Source: Catonia carolina
Taxonomy: Eukaryota > Arthropoda > Insecta > Hemiptera > Achilidae
DNA length: 64,000 bases
NCBI GenBank assembly: GCA_035578175.1
Contig: JAQMRL010000008.1
Span: 65,195,041 to 65,259,040, forward strand
Reading direction: 5' to 3'
Both the position numbers and the translations under genes were made by a program. Position 1 is the stretch's first letter. Each line of letters starts with the position of its first letter. The notes beneath the pieces were generated by a model, which was not told the DNA's origin, searched no databases, and saw only the letters and a program-made list of their open reading frames with translations. Shown piece after piece: positions 45,557 to 55,920 of the stretch.

Positions 45557-46302
45557 TAAACAATTTTTCATTCTTTTAAACATTTATTTGTTTGAAAGTA
45601 AGAATAAAAGCAGAAATACTTCTCATATCTCGGGAACAAACAGGTTAAGTCAGTTAGTTATTAACACTACCTGAATATGATGGGGATATTTTAGTTTTAT
45701 TTTATGTTTTTATAAATGGGGTAGCTATAATGAAGCAAAACTCGAGAGAATATTCCAAATGGTAAACGCTAATAAGATAGGCTAGTTTACTCACAACTTG
45801 AGCTAATTCCATTGTTCTCATCATTTATACAAATGGAAGAAGAGTGAGAGAGTGTTTTATATAAATATTTTCTCTCATTTCATTTTCTCTCTCTTTTAAC
45901 TCTCCCAATCACTCATACCCCTCTAACGTTTACTTAGTTTATAATATGAGCAGAAAGCAAGAAATGCGGAACTGTACTTCCACCTATTCATTTGACCCTC
46001 CTATTCTCATTGCTGTGTCAATTCCATCAGTTTCATTTCTTGCTTGCTGAATTTCTCGCTCAACGGTCTGTCTATCAAATATTTACATCTAGACTCTCTT
46101 GTATGCACTCTGTTTCAGTAAGCCACTCTCACTAGATCCCACTCTACTCAATCAACAGAATGTATTTGACTCCATTTCGTTACGTACGATTTTCGTTTCA
46201 TTGTTTTAACAATTAAGTACTCTAATATTGTAAATTACCTTATAATAATTGGATTGTTTGAAAGGATCTAAAAAAATTTTATTGGTCATTGTAGTTATGT
46301 TA
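45557..46302. other. unassigned intergenic sequence
   Basis: Pyrimidine/purine-skewed text (CTCTC and GAGAG runs) at 45835-45960 and 46090-46160. No gene or repeat is supported. Confidence 0.4.
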
Positions 46303-46658
46303 CATTGGAAACCTTCTTATTCGAACTCTCTTTATCCGGATTTTCCCATGTCCGGACACAGTAAAAAAGCCCTAAATTAACTAAATTAATATGACATGGA
46401 AATTGTGTACTCTATGACGTGTTGTGTACTGAACAAGAATAGTGAATGATTGCAATGAAGTGCTCCAAAAAATAGTTCTGTTTCTTATCCCAGTTAGCCA
46501 ATTATATGACTGAACTATTTAAGAACAAAAGAGGTTCAGTGTAAAGAATTTGAATTCCCATAACCGGATTTTCTCATATCCGCGTTACCCTAATTGGGGT
46601 TACTCTAATTGGGGATCAATTGGGGTCCCAATTGATCCCGATAAGGGTGTCTCTACTG
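46303..46658. mobile_element. Tigger-like element, mosaic with RepB
   Basis: The left end CATTGGAAACCTTCTTATTC follows TA, and the right end CCCGATAAGGGTGTCTCTAC, ending TG, precedes TA (46659-46660). It resembles 47008-47560 at both ends (TTTATCCGGATTTTCCCATG; CCATAACCGGATTTTCTCAT), but 46468-46543 in its middle is RepB sequence. It is therefore a rearranged or recombined copy. Confidence 0.6.
46468..46543 (+). repeat. RepB piece inside Tigger-like sequence
   Basis: AAAAATAGTTCTGTTTCTTA and CCAATTATATGACTGAACTA match 8128-8200 and the 25.8-kb copy. The continuation of RepB is at 46785-46985. Confidence 0.75.
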
Positions 46659-46784
46659 TATTTAAAATAGTATAACTAATTTACATATAGATTTAATGTA
46701 TAACAAAGATTTAATTTTATTATAAGATTATTTCATTATAAGACTACCTATTGTAATACCGTATGCCATTCACAGCCAAAAGTC

Positions 46785-46985
46785 ATTCCACAGCCAGACT
46801 CTGCGGTGAATGAATTAAAGGTGTCATTTGCAGGGTGAAAAAAAGTTGCTTTTCAGAGAGCCTGGTATGCTGATAAGCCTACTTTTCCGTTCAGTGAGGA
46901 GGCATGGTAAATCCCGTCATTTTTAGTTTTTCTTAGTGAAGCCTCTAGAGGTTTAAACCACCCTTTCGACTGATGACCTAAACAA
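46785..46985 (+). repeat. RepB right part with AAC tail
   Basis: CAGCCAGACTCTGCGGTGAA to GACTGATGACCTAAACAACA, with the tail ACAACAACAATAAATA. It corresponds to 8255-8457. Confidence 0.8.
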
Positions 46986-47007
46986 CAACAACAATAAATA
47001 CGTGTTA

Positions 47008-47560
47008 CAGTGAAACCCCCTTATCCGGCCTCCCTTTATCCAGGTCCTCTCATATCCGGACACAATGAAACGAACACTATATTAATCTGGCACGGATCAA
47101 ACTGTTGTATGATTTAGAAAAATACAATGAACATTACTTGAAGAACATAACTTTTCGGATGATTAAGTTAATATTACTTAGTTGTATAAATAAATCTATT
47201 ACATATTAAGTTGCGTTTGCGTTTGGGGTGACTAACGTCAGAACAAAGTTGATAAAAATGCTTGATCACGTTATGTATACAACTGTACATATCTTCTGAA
47301 TGTGTGCTGTAAAACCTACTGTAGTACACTACATAAATTTTTTTATCTTTTTTGACTTACTGTATACTGTAGTAAGTTTTTGTAAACAAATATAGCCTAC
47401 ACATGTAAATTTTAATTGACAACTTGGCGTTTTTCAATGTATACATACTGTTCTGTATTTCAGAAATTCAAACATCCCTTTTTGTATTTCCCATAACCGG
47501 ATTTTCTAATATCCGGTTTAACCTAGGTCCCAATTGATCCGGATAAGGGTGTCTACACTG
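47008..47560. mobile_element. Tigger-like MITE, 553 bp
   Basis: TIRs CAGTGAAACCCCCTTATCCG and, as reverse complement of the right end, CAGTGTAGACACCCTTATCC, are imperfect but clear. TA lies at 47006-47007 and 47561-47562. This is the terminal pattern of Tigger (pogo branch) elements. No transposase is recognised inside. The ~60 bp after it (TATTTAAAATAACATAACTA) repeat those after 46658. Confidence 0.8.
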
Positions 47561-47994
47561 TATTTAAAATAACATAACTAATTTAGGGTACACATAGATT
47601 TAATTTATAACAACGATTTAAATTTTATTCGCTACTTTTCGAATAGGCTATGGACTGACATACCATATCATCATCATTAGGCCTATAGGTAAGATTGTAA
47701 TAAATGCTTTTAGTCAGGTCCCTCCACCATGAATGTGTATTATAACTTGTTCTAGACCTTATTAAACATTGTTAGTGTAAATGACAAACCTAAAATTCCA
47801 ATGTAAAATTATCGTAAAATTTAACCCTTACAGTACCAACATCCGGAAAACAGAACATCGATATATTTTACGTAGTGATAACTTCCGGTTTACCGGACGT
47901 CTGTAAGTTGTGGATAAAGTGCCAACGTCGGGATTACCGTACATTTCCAAAAATCTTTTATATAAAAATTAATGGAATAATGTATTTTGAAACG

Positions 47995-48075
47995 ACCGTC
48001 ATGGCGTAGTGTCTAGCGCGCTAGCCTACAAAACGAAAGGTCCAGGATTCGATTCCCGGCTAGGGTCTGGAAATT
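47995..48075 (+). ncRNA. tRNA-derived SINE module (not a functional tRNA)
   Basis: ATGGCGTAGTGTCTAGCGCG has A-box form (TGGCGTAGTGTCTAGCG) and GGATTCGATTCCCGGC holds a B box, about 45 nt apart. GGTCTGGAAATTTT follows, the same word as after the other SINE-like copies. The acceptor stem does not close, so it is a SINE head captured in the MITE. Confidence 0.65.
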
Positions 48076-48098
48076 TTAACCCATTAAAACCACCGTTA

Positions 48099-48256
48099 TT
48101 TTTTTTTTATTTTTTTTTTGTTTAACGTCTGACTGTTTTGCAATTACTGCTAATGCAGACGGTGAAGGATGAGATGATTTTTTGTAACGTATGAAAATAT
48201 GCTGTGCCTGAATGGGATTCAAAGCCAAGACCGCATGATAACCCAAGTACCTACCC
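48099..48256 (-). mobile_element. SINE insertion with 12-bp TSD
   Basis: 158 bp flanked by AAACCACCGTTA at 48087-48098 and 48257-48268. The sister MITE at 56258 has a single AAACCACCGTTA and no insertion. The poly(A) tail is seen as a T/A-rich run at 48099-48121. Near the other end, GCTTTGAATCCC (minus strand) is B-box-like, so this is a 5'-truncated tRNA-derived SINE. It explains the minus-strand open reading 48076-48306. Confidence 0.9.
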
Positions 48257-48575
48257 AAACCACCGTTAGGTAGGTACCAAAACCTACAGTAGCTGCTAAT
48301 GACCAAGCTGTCGATGCGACTTTAAATAAACTAAAAAATACTATTTTGAATATTTTTAGTAACGATTTCTTTTTTATGAAGACAATAAAAATTAATTTTT
48401 AACAAAAAATTTAATTTTTCTGTAACGTTGAACATTGGTTGGCAATGGCAGGCTTACCCTGCCATTAGCCTGCAAGTTTTCGATTATGGGCAGGCACTTT
48501 TTTTACATCCTTATTCAAATTAAATTTCACTTTAGATTAAACTTTTAAATTATGTTTTGGCACTGAAAGGGTTAA

Positions 48576-50145
48576 GTAGTAATTTAATGTACAAGTTATT
48601 TTTTATGTTTTAGTGAATACATACAGTGAATTGTAAACAAAAATTGTTTGTTAAAATAGATTTAAACGTACGCATACACTATATTTGATGATGCCTATTC
48701 CTTTATTGGTCGCTGGCAAATAAATATTTATTTATTTATTTGTTTTATTTTCTGTTTCCTACCAGCGGCTTGCATTTCTTGATAACTCCATACACTTTTA
48801 CTTTTCAATTGTCTATATTTTTTATTATTTGGCGTCCTCTTTTTCTTTCACCTTTTATTGGGCTTTCCCTTCATAATCATATTAAGCCACAATGATTTTT
48901 AAAATGACAGCCGTAAGATTATTTTTACTTGATTTTTATCTCTTCACGTAACTACCGGTTCTTCGTACAAAATAATTATTTATAATTCACCTAATAGTTT
49001 ACATTAGAAGATTAAATGGACATCATTTTGTTTTCATAATATAAACAATTATAAAGTAATTTTCATCCCAGGTGTTGCTCAGGGATAGAGTTAACCAACA
49101 AGTTTTATATCACACATGCATGCGCACCGTTGCTGCGGTACATCACCTGCATCAGGGATTGTTCTATTTTGGGTGTATGTGGTACAACAAACAGTTCATA
49201 TTGTATTGTACGTACCACCCCATTGAAAACAGTTATGATCTCCCCTTCAACAAACAGGATGCACATGTTACATAATTTCTTAATGGTTTAGATCCATCAA
49301 ATTATAATTTAATTACCTAAAATGACTGTCATATTATTACTGAATTGAAATATATCGAATTGTTTTTTTTAATAATTTATTTTTAAACTTAGTTGCATCT
49401 GTTATTTTTGTGTCAAATCGGAATATCAGCATAGATTATTAAACATCAGGAAGTTGTTTGTTTTTGTTTGTTGGGTTTCATTCACAATAGGATTTTCTAT
49501 TAATTCATATTATATTCCATTGATTTATAAATTTTTTAGTGAATTTTAAAGTTAAATTCTAACCCCACATCAAATCAACCTTCGAACACAGTACAAGGTG
49601 GTTAAAAACACATCGAGGTGGTTAAAAATCCACTTTACGCTTCTTGAAATTTATAGTTTAAATCGTGCAGTATATCTTGCCATTCTTGAAGTATAGTTTA
49701 AAAGATGGCGTTTAAAAAAATAAAAACCAAACTTACCAGAGGACCGTCACCCTTTGTCGACTAACGTGTCCACAATTATATTTTTTTGTACCAACTCTTC
49801 TGCAAGCAACCTATGTTCTGTATCTTGAGCTGTACTTAGACAGGCGATTAACGTGGACCATACCATAACATTTACCATAAGGGACATTTACTAAATGATA
49901 AACTAAAACAGCTGCAAAAATATTAGCCAAGCGATAACTTTATCCATGATTTCGAAATTCTTGACGTACAAGACGTGACAAGATGTTGTCAAACGATCTA
50001 GATGTATGGTGGTCAGATTTATGGTGCAATAAATTCGCCAGTTTTCACGAACACGGCGTTTTCAAAGTAAATTCTTACGACTCATTACTAATGCCCCGAA
50101 TTATGTATCCAATAGAATACTAGATATGAAACGATGACTTACGCG
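48576..50145. other. AT-rich intergenic sequence
   Basis: Contains an ATTT-rich run (48719-48745) and a short direct duplication AGGTGGTTAAAAA (about 49597 and 49616). The open stretch at 49072-49275 has no recognisable motif. Confidence 0.4.
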
Positions 50146-50440
50146 TCTCTTACGTCGAAAAATTCATAAAATTGTACCAGACGTGAAATAGAATAATCAG
50201 GGTGGACAAAACTAGCAAAATCGGCCAACGCACTGAAGGAGGAAGTGAAGAAATTTCTAACGGCGGAAGAGGCATAGAGCTTAGAGCGACGTGTCGAAGA
50301 AACCGTCCAGCAAGCTTGGGAGCAGTAAGAGGGCAGCCCCCTCACCAAGCTTAACCTGCACAGCGCTCGTATTGCAGCCAGAGGATTCTTCAAATTACTG
50401 GCAACCCTCAAGAAGCCTCAGAAAGTACGGAAACTTCGGA
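50146..50440 (+). other. GC-richer coding-like relic
   Basis: Composition is clearly less AT-rich than its surroundings. The plus strand reads KFHKIVPDVK-like and, later, ARIAARGFFKLLATLKKPQK with stops; a retroelement gag or LINE relic is possible. The minus-strand open stretch 50139-50411 is its mirror. I do not assign a family. Confidence 0.35.
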
Positions 50441-50867
50441 TAATCATAATCCCTTGACAAGACACATAAATTCTTCCAAACTGCCTGGAATCGGGGCAAA
50501 CTCATGATACATTAACACAACTCTAATAGAAGTTACACATTTTAATATAAAATTAAAATTTAAAACTTTTCTATTTATCTGGAGCACTACAGTGGTGTAC
50601 TCGTCAAATCCAAATGCGGGATTTTTTATTTTTTTCAATAATACGTACTGTAAAAATTTTGCTTGTTGTATTTGTACAGTTGCAAAATAAAATAAGTTAA
50701 AAAAATTGTAGTCACTTAAAACACCAGTTATTCACGATTGTTGCGATTTACTGAGATAAATATTTAAACATCATGTCAGACTATAAAATGTATTGTAGTT
50801 TTTTCTTCTTCAAGTCGTACTTAAAGTAACCGATATTAATTTTTAAAATTTTTATTGAAACTTTCTT

Positions 50868-50942
50868 GAATGATTTTTATATTAGAACGTTTGAAGAAAT
50901 ATGACTGTGCAATAAAATATTACAATAATTGTACCTTGTAAC
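50868..50942 (+). repeat. direct repeat left of LINE
   Basis: GAATGATTTTTATATTAGAA to ATAATTGTACCTTGTAA; about 75 bp, repeated at 51784-51857 with small indels. Confidence 0.85.
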
Positions 50943-50984
50943 ATACATAGACCTACATATATATATATTATGTTTTCATATATT

Positions 50985-51765
50985 CATGCGAGGATTTACA
51001 GGCCCAGCTGCATTTTACTTCCTAAGCACCACCTCCCTCTGTCTCGCCAGTCCCGATCTGAGAGCCGCCGCAAAACATTGTCTCCTGCACCCTATCCAAC
51101 CATGTCACTTTCGGCCTATCTCTCCTTCTTCTACCGGCTGGCGTCCACTCCCGTACCCTCTTTGGCCATTTACCATCCTCCATACTGTGCAAATGACCAA
51201 ACCATTTTAACTACTTCCGGGATATGGTATCCATGATATTTCCTTGAACGCCGATTCTTCTCTTGATTCCAGAATTTGGGATTCAATCGATCCACGACAC
51301 ACCACAGCTCCGCCTCAAGAAATCCATCTCCACCGCTTTTAGGCGATCCTTCTGTCTATTTGTCAATACCCACACTTCCATAACATAGGTACACACACTG
51401 TCCAGAATAGCATGATAAATATTTATCTTTGTCTTCTTCCATATTTGATCATTCCAAAGGACAGAATTTAACTGCCCTATAACCCTTCGCCCTTGCAAAA
51501 TCTTGCTGTTTATCTCCGCTGAACTTGTTCCGCTCCTATCAAAGATGACTCTAAGGTATTTAAAACTTTTACTATTCACTACACCCGTCTACCCAGCTGA
51601 ATATAATTTCCAGGCTAACCAACAACAAGCTGTTCAGTCTTGTTTACATTTATACTGAGACCCCATCTTTCATACTCTTCTTGCAACTTTCTCATCGTAT
51701 ATCTGGCATCATCGTGCAGATATCACAACTTGATTATTCGCAAAGAAGAGAGTATAAAGTATATT
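50985..51765 (-). mobile_element. endonuclease/RT LINE fragment
   Basis: On the minus strand, 51760 to 51000: a YDDARYTMRKLQEEYERWGL-like segment and NVNKTEQLVV, then an open stretch 51579-51283: SFKYLRVIFDRSGTSSAEIN, RRVIGQLNSVLWNDQIWKKT, YVMEVWVLTNRQKDRLKAVE and MDFLRRSCGVSWID. KRRIGVQGNIMDTISR-like and GRRRRGRPKVTWLDRVQETM-like words follow to 51020. This is RT thumb to C-terminus; the 5' part is missing. Few defects make it younger than the other LINEs here. Confidence 0.9.
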
Positions 51766-51783
51766 GTATACTTAGTATAGCAT

Positions 51784-51857
51784 ATTGAATGATTTTTATA
51801 TTAGAACCTTAAAAAAAATATGACTGCAATAAAATATCATAATAATTGTACCTTGTA
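51784..51857 (+). repeat. direct repeat right of LINE
   Basis: Counterpart of 50868-50942, with AATAAAATATCATAATAATT near its end. Confidence 0.85.
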
Positions 51858-52495
51858 ATACTAACCATAAAATTATGTATTCTGAATTCATGTTTCAACT
51901 TTAAACACGATCTTAAATTCAATCCTGAAATATTATTTATATTGGTAGTATATTATACAAATATAATCTAGGCTATTATCCAAGATTTGGATATTTATAT
52001 TGAGGTAATAAATATGTATATATTTCAAGAACTTTAAGGGGTAACTATTGTGTATATATATGTTTAATATTTAGGCAGTGCGTGTAAAGTCTAAGTGATT
52101 CAGTATGGTCGTATACAGATAGGGAAGAGCAAGTTTTATTGGGGGAAGCAGGAGATTTTTGGAAGTTTGTTGGCGGTGCCGTCCAGTACCGGGAACTAGA
52201 AACATCATACAAAACATCCGTTCCTGCCTTTTTGAAAATTTGGCCAGAGCACACGAGCAACATTATTTCAAAGATAACATAAGACGTATTATGTACTTTA
52301 GAAAAAAACATTGAAGTACCTTATGAATAAACTGAAGTAGATTATTATATACATATAATTTATTTTTCATTTCCTTACCTGTAGTACCTAATATTTTATC
52401 TACTTTTAGAAAATTTTTTTACTTAATACGTCATATATAGCGTAAACTTACAAATGTTTTATTTTATTGTTTTAGTTTATTTAATGTCGCATCAA
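51858..52495. other. AT-rich intergenic sequence
   Basis: No feature is supported. The open minus-strand stretch 52045-52311 has no recognisable motif. Confidence 0.4.
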
Positions 52496-52645
52496 CAGTT
52501 TGGTTATTAGTGACTGCGGTGAGTTATGTAACTGGAACGGTTGGTTTTGACTTTTATAATTTCCAGACCTGAACTAGGAATAAAACCCGGTACCTCAGTG
52601 TTGTAGGCTAGTGTGCGGTTTCTACGCTTTGGAGGCGGCCTTTAA
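52496..52645 (-). mobile_element. tRNA-derived SINE-like copy
   Basis: The reverse complement reads AAGCGTAGAAACCGCACACT (A-box-like), AGCCTACAACACTGAGG, then CCGGGTTTTATTCCTAG in B-box position and GGTCTGGAAATTATAAAAG. The layout is the same as 47995-48075 and 63256-63345. Confidence 0.55.
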
Positions 52646-53202
52646 ATTTTTTAAAATTTTAATCTCAGTAACGTCAATTTCTAAAGAAACGTGAATTTTA
52701 AAAAGGAAATCCGTTAGTGTTTGTTAATATATTCCATTGCTGTCAGCTGATTACCATTCAAATTCTCTCTCCAAACAGTTGTTACCTTAAATGTACTCGT
52801 ATAGCGTCTTTATATTAGCTAACTAACTTGATTAGCTCGAAGACGACCTGTAAATTTGAGAATCAATTTTATCTAAGAAAGTTAGAGTCTATCTAACGTA
52901 ATTTAGAGTCTATTTAACTTTGATACCTTTCTCAGCAATTTAGAGGGCTAGTATCCGCACCTACTCCTGTAAATAAGTGAAGCTCCACTGAGCCCGTTAG
53001 TCATTTAACTGGACAGCTCCGATCAGTCTACAACCATTGGCACGCGGCTACCGGACTCCGACGAAAACCCTGCAAGAGATAGGATGATGCTTCCGCTCGC
53101 CGATCCGGTACCTAACCGCCGTCTACCGAGACCGCTATCGTCCGCTGCCACGAGCGATGCCAACAGTGGTCCCTCAACTACGTTGTGCCCACCGGGTCTC
53201 GA
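52646..53202. other. intergenic sequence grading into a GC-rich patch
   Basis: 53030-53200 is clearly GC-rich for this window and open on both strands for short stretches. No motif assigns it; it could be the 5' part of a retroelement. Confidence 0.4.
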
Positions 53203-53226
53203 CAAACCATTCCGATGAATGGTTTG
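53203..53226 (+). other. hairpin 1, 10-bp arms, CGAT loop
   Basis: CAAACCATTC and GAATGGTTTG are perfect complements around CGAT. The hairpin stands at the 3' edge of the GC-rich patch. Confidence 0.9.
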
Positions 53227-53236
53227 AATGGTTTGA

Positions 53237-53264
53237 GCAGTAGTGTGTCGATACACACTACTGC
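53237..53264 (+). other. hairpin 2, 12-bp arms, CGAT loop
   Basis: GCAGTAGTGTGT and ACACACTACTGC are perfect complements around CGAT, 10 bp after hairpin 1. No T-run follows, so it is not a bacterial-type terminator. Confidence 0.9.
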
Positions 53265-53426
53265 TTGGGAAGAAGATGACGTCTTCGTTGGATTACGAGA
53301 CGCCGTGTCGGCCACCTAGACGCACACACTCAAGAGGCCCTTTTCAGAGCCTCCAAACATTTAAGGTTTCTCCTCTATGACAATGTGTAGACTATTCATT
53401 TATTTATATTCGATATATAATTTTTA

Positions 53427-54298
53427 CTTTCTCTTGTCTATATGAATATATAGGAAGGAAAGTATTGTTTTCATGTCAATTTTTTCGAAATCGAGTTTTC
53501 ACCGGATCTACACGTTTTCCCTGAACCCCAAATAATATCTTTTTAGCAATTGGTCTGTGTGTGTGTGTGTGTGTGTGTGTGAATAAAATATCTCAAGAAC
53601 AGAACATCTTACGAAGTTGAAACTTGACACTTAAGTTAGATACCTACTAGAGGACCCGACACGAACATTTTCATCAAAATCGGTAAACAGGAAGTAGCAG
53701 TACATTCGTGTAATTTTTCACTTTTTTCGATTTTCTCAAAAATGGCTCCAACGATATTTTTAAAAATCGCCTTACTATATTTTTATTAACTACAAGATAA
53801 GGTAGGCGTCATGTCCGCTAAAATTCTTGGAAGGCTGATATAATATTTTAGCGTAAAATATTATATAATAAAAATGGGAAAATTTAAAGATCTACAACTT
53901 TTATTTTCAACATTTTTTTAATAACGCTTAGTTTAGCGGTAATTTGTAATTTTTTGCTTTTTTCCTAAAAATGTATAAAATAGTTTTTTTACGATTTCAG
54001 TGTTAGTATGCATTTTACGTCAAAAATACATAGAATAAAATTTATAGAAAATTAAACGATCTACAACTTTTATTTTCACTTTTCTCTACAGAGTCTTGTT
54101 TAACGTCAAAGAATGATTTTCCATATTATTAATCCAAACTGAGGCTGATTTTCTTTTTTCATCATTAACTCATGATTAAAATTAGGTTAAATTTGATGAA
54201 ATAATTGTTTGTTTATTTCGAATGTTTTATTACTAATATAAGGTTATATTGCTCATTTTTCATTGGCAAGAGAAAGTTGTGTGAGTGTTTGATACCAG
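53427..54298 (+). mobile_element. RepA copy 8
   Basis: 872 bp. CTTTCTCTTGTCTATATGAA follows ATTTTTA (53420-53426); the end GTGTTTGATACCAG precedes ATTTTTA (54299-54305), an exact 7-bp target duplication. It carries a (GT)n tract at 53555-53580. Confidence 0.9.
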
Positions 54299-54305
54299 AT
54301 TTTTA

Positions 54306-55195
54306 TATTTAAAAGAATTACGATTACAATTTTAAATAAACTCCAAGAATTCTGTTTACAGTGGGATTATTTTAGGTTTAGCTCCTCTGAAGGATCTTAG
54401 AAGCCGAAAAGCTTTGGGAATATTTTTTAATATTGTTTAAAAGAAAATAAATTTAGTTAATTAATTCATTTTGTGTTTGTATGGATAATTGATATTGAAA
54501 AATATACAGGAATTTTAGGTAAACGAATTCCATTTTCTTATTATGATCAAGTTATAAATTCGCTGGTGTGTACCATGCCAAGTTGGTATTTCCGATAGTT
54601 TCTGGCTTCCTTCGATTTGCCGTGCAAACGTAAGGGAAACCATGGAACATGTATATCAAACTGTACTGTATATACCATACATGTATACTACACACACCTT
54701 GTAATATTCCCATTGAGGGTTGTTATCCCTTTCGCTCTCACTCACTCTGTCTCTCTCTTTCTCACACACACTATATATCTCTCTCTGTACTATGACATTC
54801 TAATAACATAGGCTAACAACTTGTGCCGTATCTTATTGGTTCGAATACTAATTTTCTATCAAAGGGTGAATCACGAAACGTTCTGTAGGGCTGAAAACAG
54901 GAGCATGTATTAAACATACGTATTTCTCCCTGTTCTATGTGAACTACAACAAGTGGTAAATACTAACAACTTATTGTATCCTATTGTTTGGCTATTAGTC
55001 GGAAAATTGCCCCTTTTAATAAATAACAATAATAATACTTTACTGAGTTTGTAATAACGTTTTTGATGCCAGTTGTCTTCTATTGCTTGGTATTAATCAT
55101 AGTTTTGTTTATTCTGTTTTGTTAATGTTCAATTAAGGATTTTAGTATCCATTTTGGATGACTAACTTAATCTTGTATTTTATTTGGATTATGAT
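54306..55195. other. unassigned intergenic sequence
   Basis: A CT-rich microsatellite-like stretch lies at 54734-54785. No gene or repeat end is supported. Confidence 0.4.
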
Positions 55196-55301
55196 AACTG
55201 CCCATAACAGGCAGGTGGAGTGGTAAATTATTTCCAATGGATCTGCTAGTTCCAAGGCTACATAAAATAGTTCTGTTTTTTTTATCAAATTGTCAGCAAA
55301 A
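55196..55301 (+). repeat. RepB copy, left part
   Basis: GGCAGGTGGAGTGGTAAATT and GGATCTGCTAGTTCCAAGGC match 8070-8150. It is interrupted by a MITE at about 55302 and resumes at 55921. Confidence 0.8.
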
Positions 55302-55920
55302 GGAAGCGGTTTTAGTAAAAACAACCATAGTAGAAGAAACAGAAATTGTGGTATCTTGTAGTGCACCCTTGCGTCCATTATGTGTACTAATGATTTTATC
55401 AAAAACAGTCATGGTTACATTAATATAATGTGTTAAAAATTAGCTAGTTTAGCAAAAACAACCATAGTCTATCTTGTTTTATACAAAAAGTGCAAAGTTC
55501 CTTGGTTTAAGGTTGTTTTTGATCAAAATTAATGAACTGTTCAAAAAAGTGTGTTTTTTACTTGATTTCTTTAACTGCCGTATAAAATGGAATCACCTGA
55601 AAGTGATAGTAATCGAAGTGATTTATTGTTTTTTTACCATTTCTTTGATATAAATTGACTTTAATTTGGAAGTACAGAAATAAAACGAAAAATGTTTGTC
55701 AAAAATAACCTTAGTCCAGGTTTTAATATTTTATTACATAACATATTATTGGCTATTAATAGACGTTCAAATAATGACTTTTCTTTACTCAAAACGTGTA
55801 CAGAATAAAGCTACCACAGTATCATTATGTACAAAGCAATAACAACTGACTGGAGGACTTTTTTAACCATTCTGAAAAATTTTCAGTTTTGAACTATGGT
55901 TGTTTTTGCTAAAACCTCTT
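55302..55920. mobile_element. MITE with 28-bp TIRs nested in RepB
   Basis: Left GAAGCGGTTTTAGTAAAAAC, continuing AACCATAGT, and right reverse complement GAAGAGGTTTTAGCAAAAAC, continuing AACCATAGT, differ at two of about 29 positions. The terminal motif also recurs inside in direct orientation at 55449-55472 (nearly exact) and 55695-55715 (diverged). No coding sequence was found. The TSD is not clear because the RepB target is itself variable. The superfamily is unknown. Confidence 0.8.

Larger units (their letters stand above)
47825..48571. mobile_element. piggyBac-like MITE copy 1 with tRNA-like module
   Basis: 747 bp between TTAA at 47821-47824 and 48572-48575. The ends CCCTTACAGTACCAACATCC and, right reverse complement, CCCTTTCAGTGCCAAAACAT share the CCCTT-CAGT-CCAA pattern. 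A TTAA target and CCC...GGG ends fit piggyBac. Next to the left end stand imperfect inverted CCGG words (TCCGGTTTACCGGA at 47883). It contains a tRNA-like module (47995-48066) and a later SINE insertion (48099-48256). A sister copy lies at 56258-56816. Confidence 0.8.

Noticed and set aside
47995..48066. A functional tRNA gene
   Set aside because: A and B boxes are present, but the acceptor and anticodon arms do not pair and related copies are interspersed; a SINE head explains it better.
48076..48306. 76-codon minus-strand frame
   Set aside because: It crosses a MITE/SINE boundary with a 12-bp TSD, so it is a chance fusion.
50970..51236. Plus-strand frames of 88-93 codons
   Set aside because: Mirror of the minus-strand LINE C-terminus.
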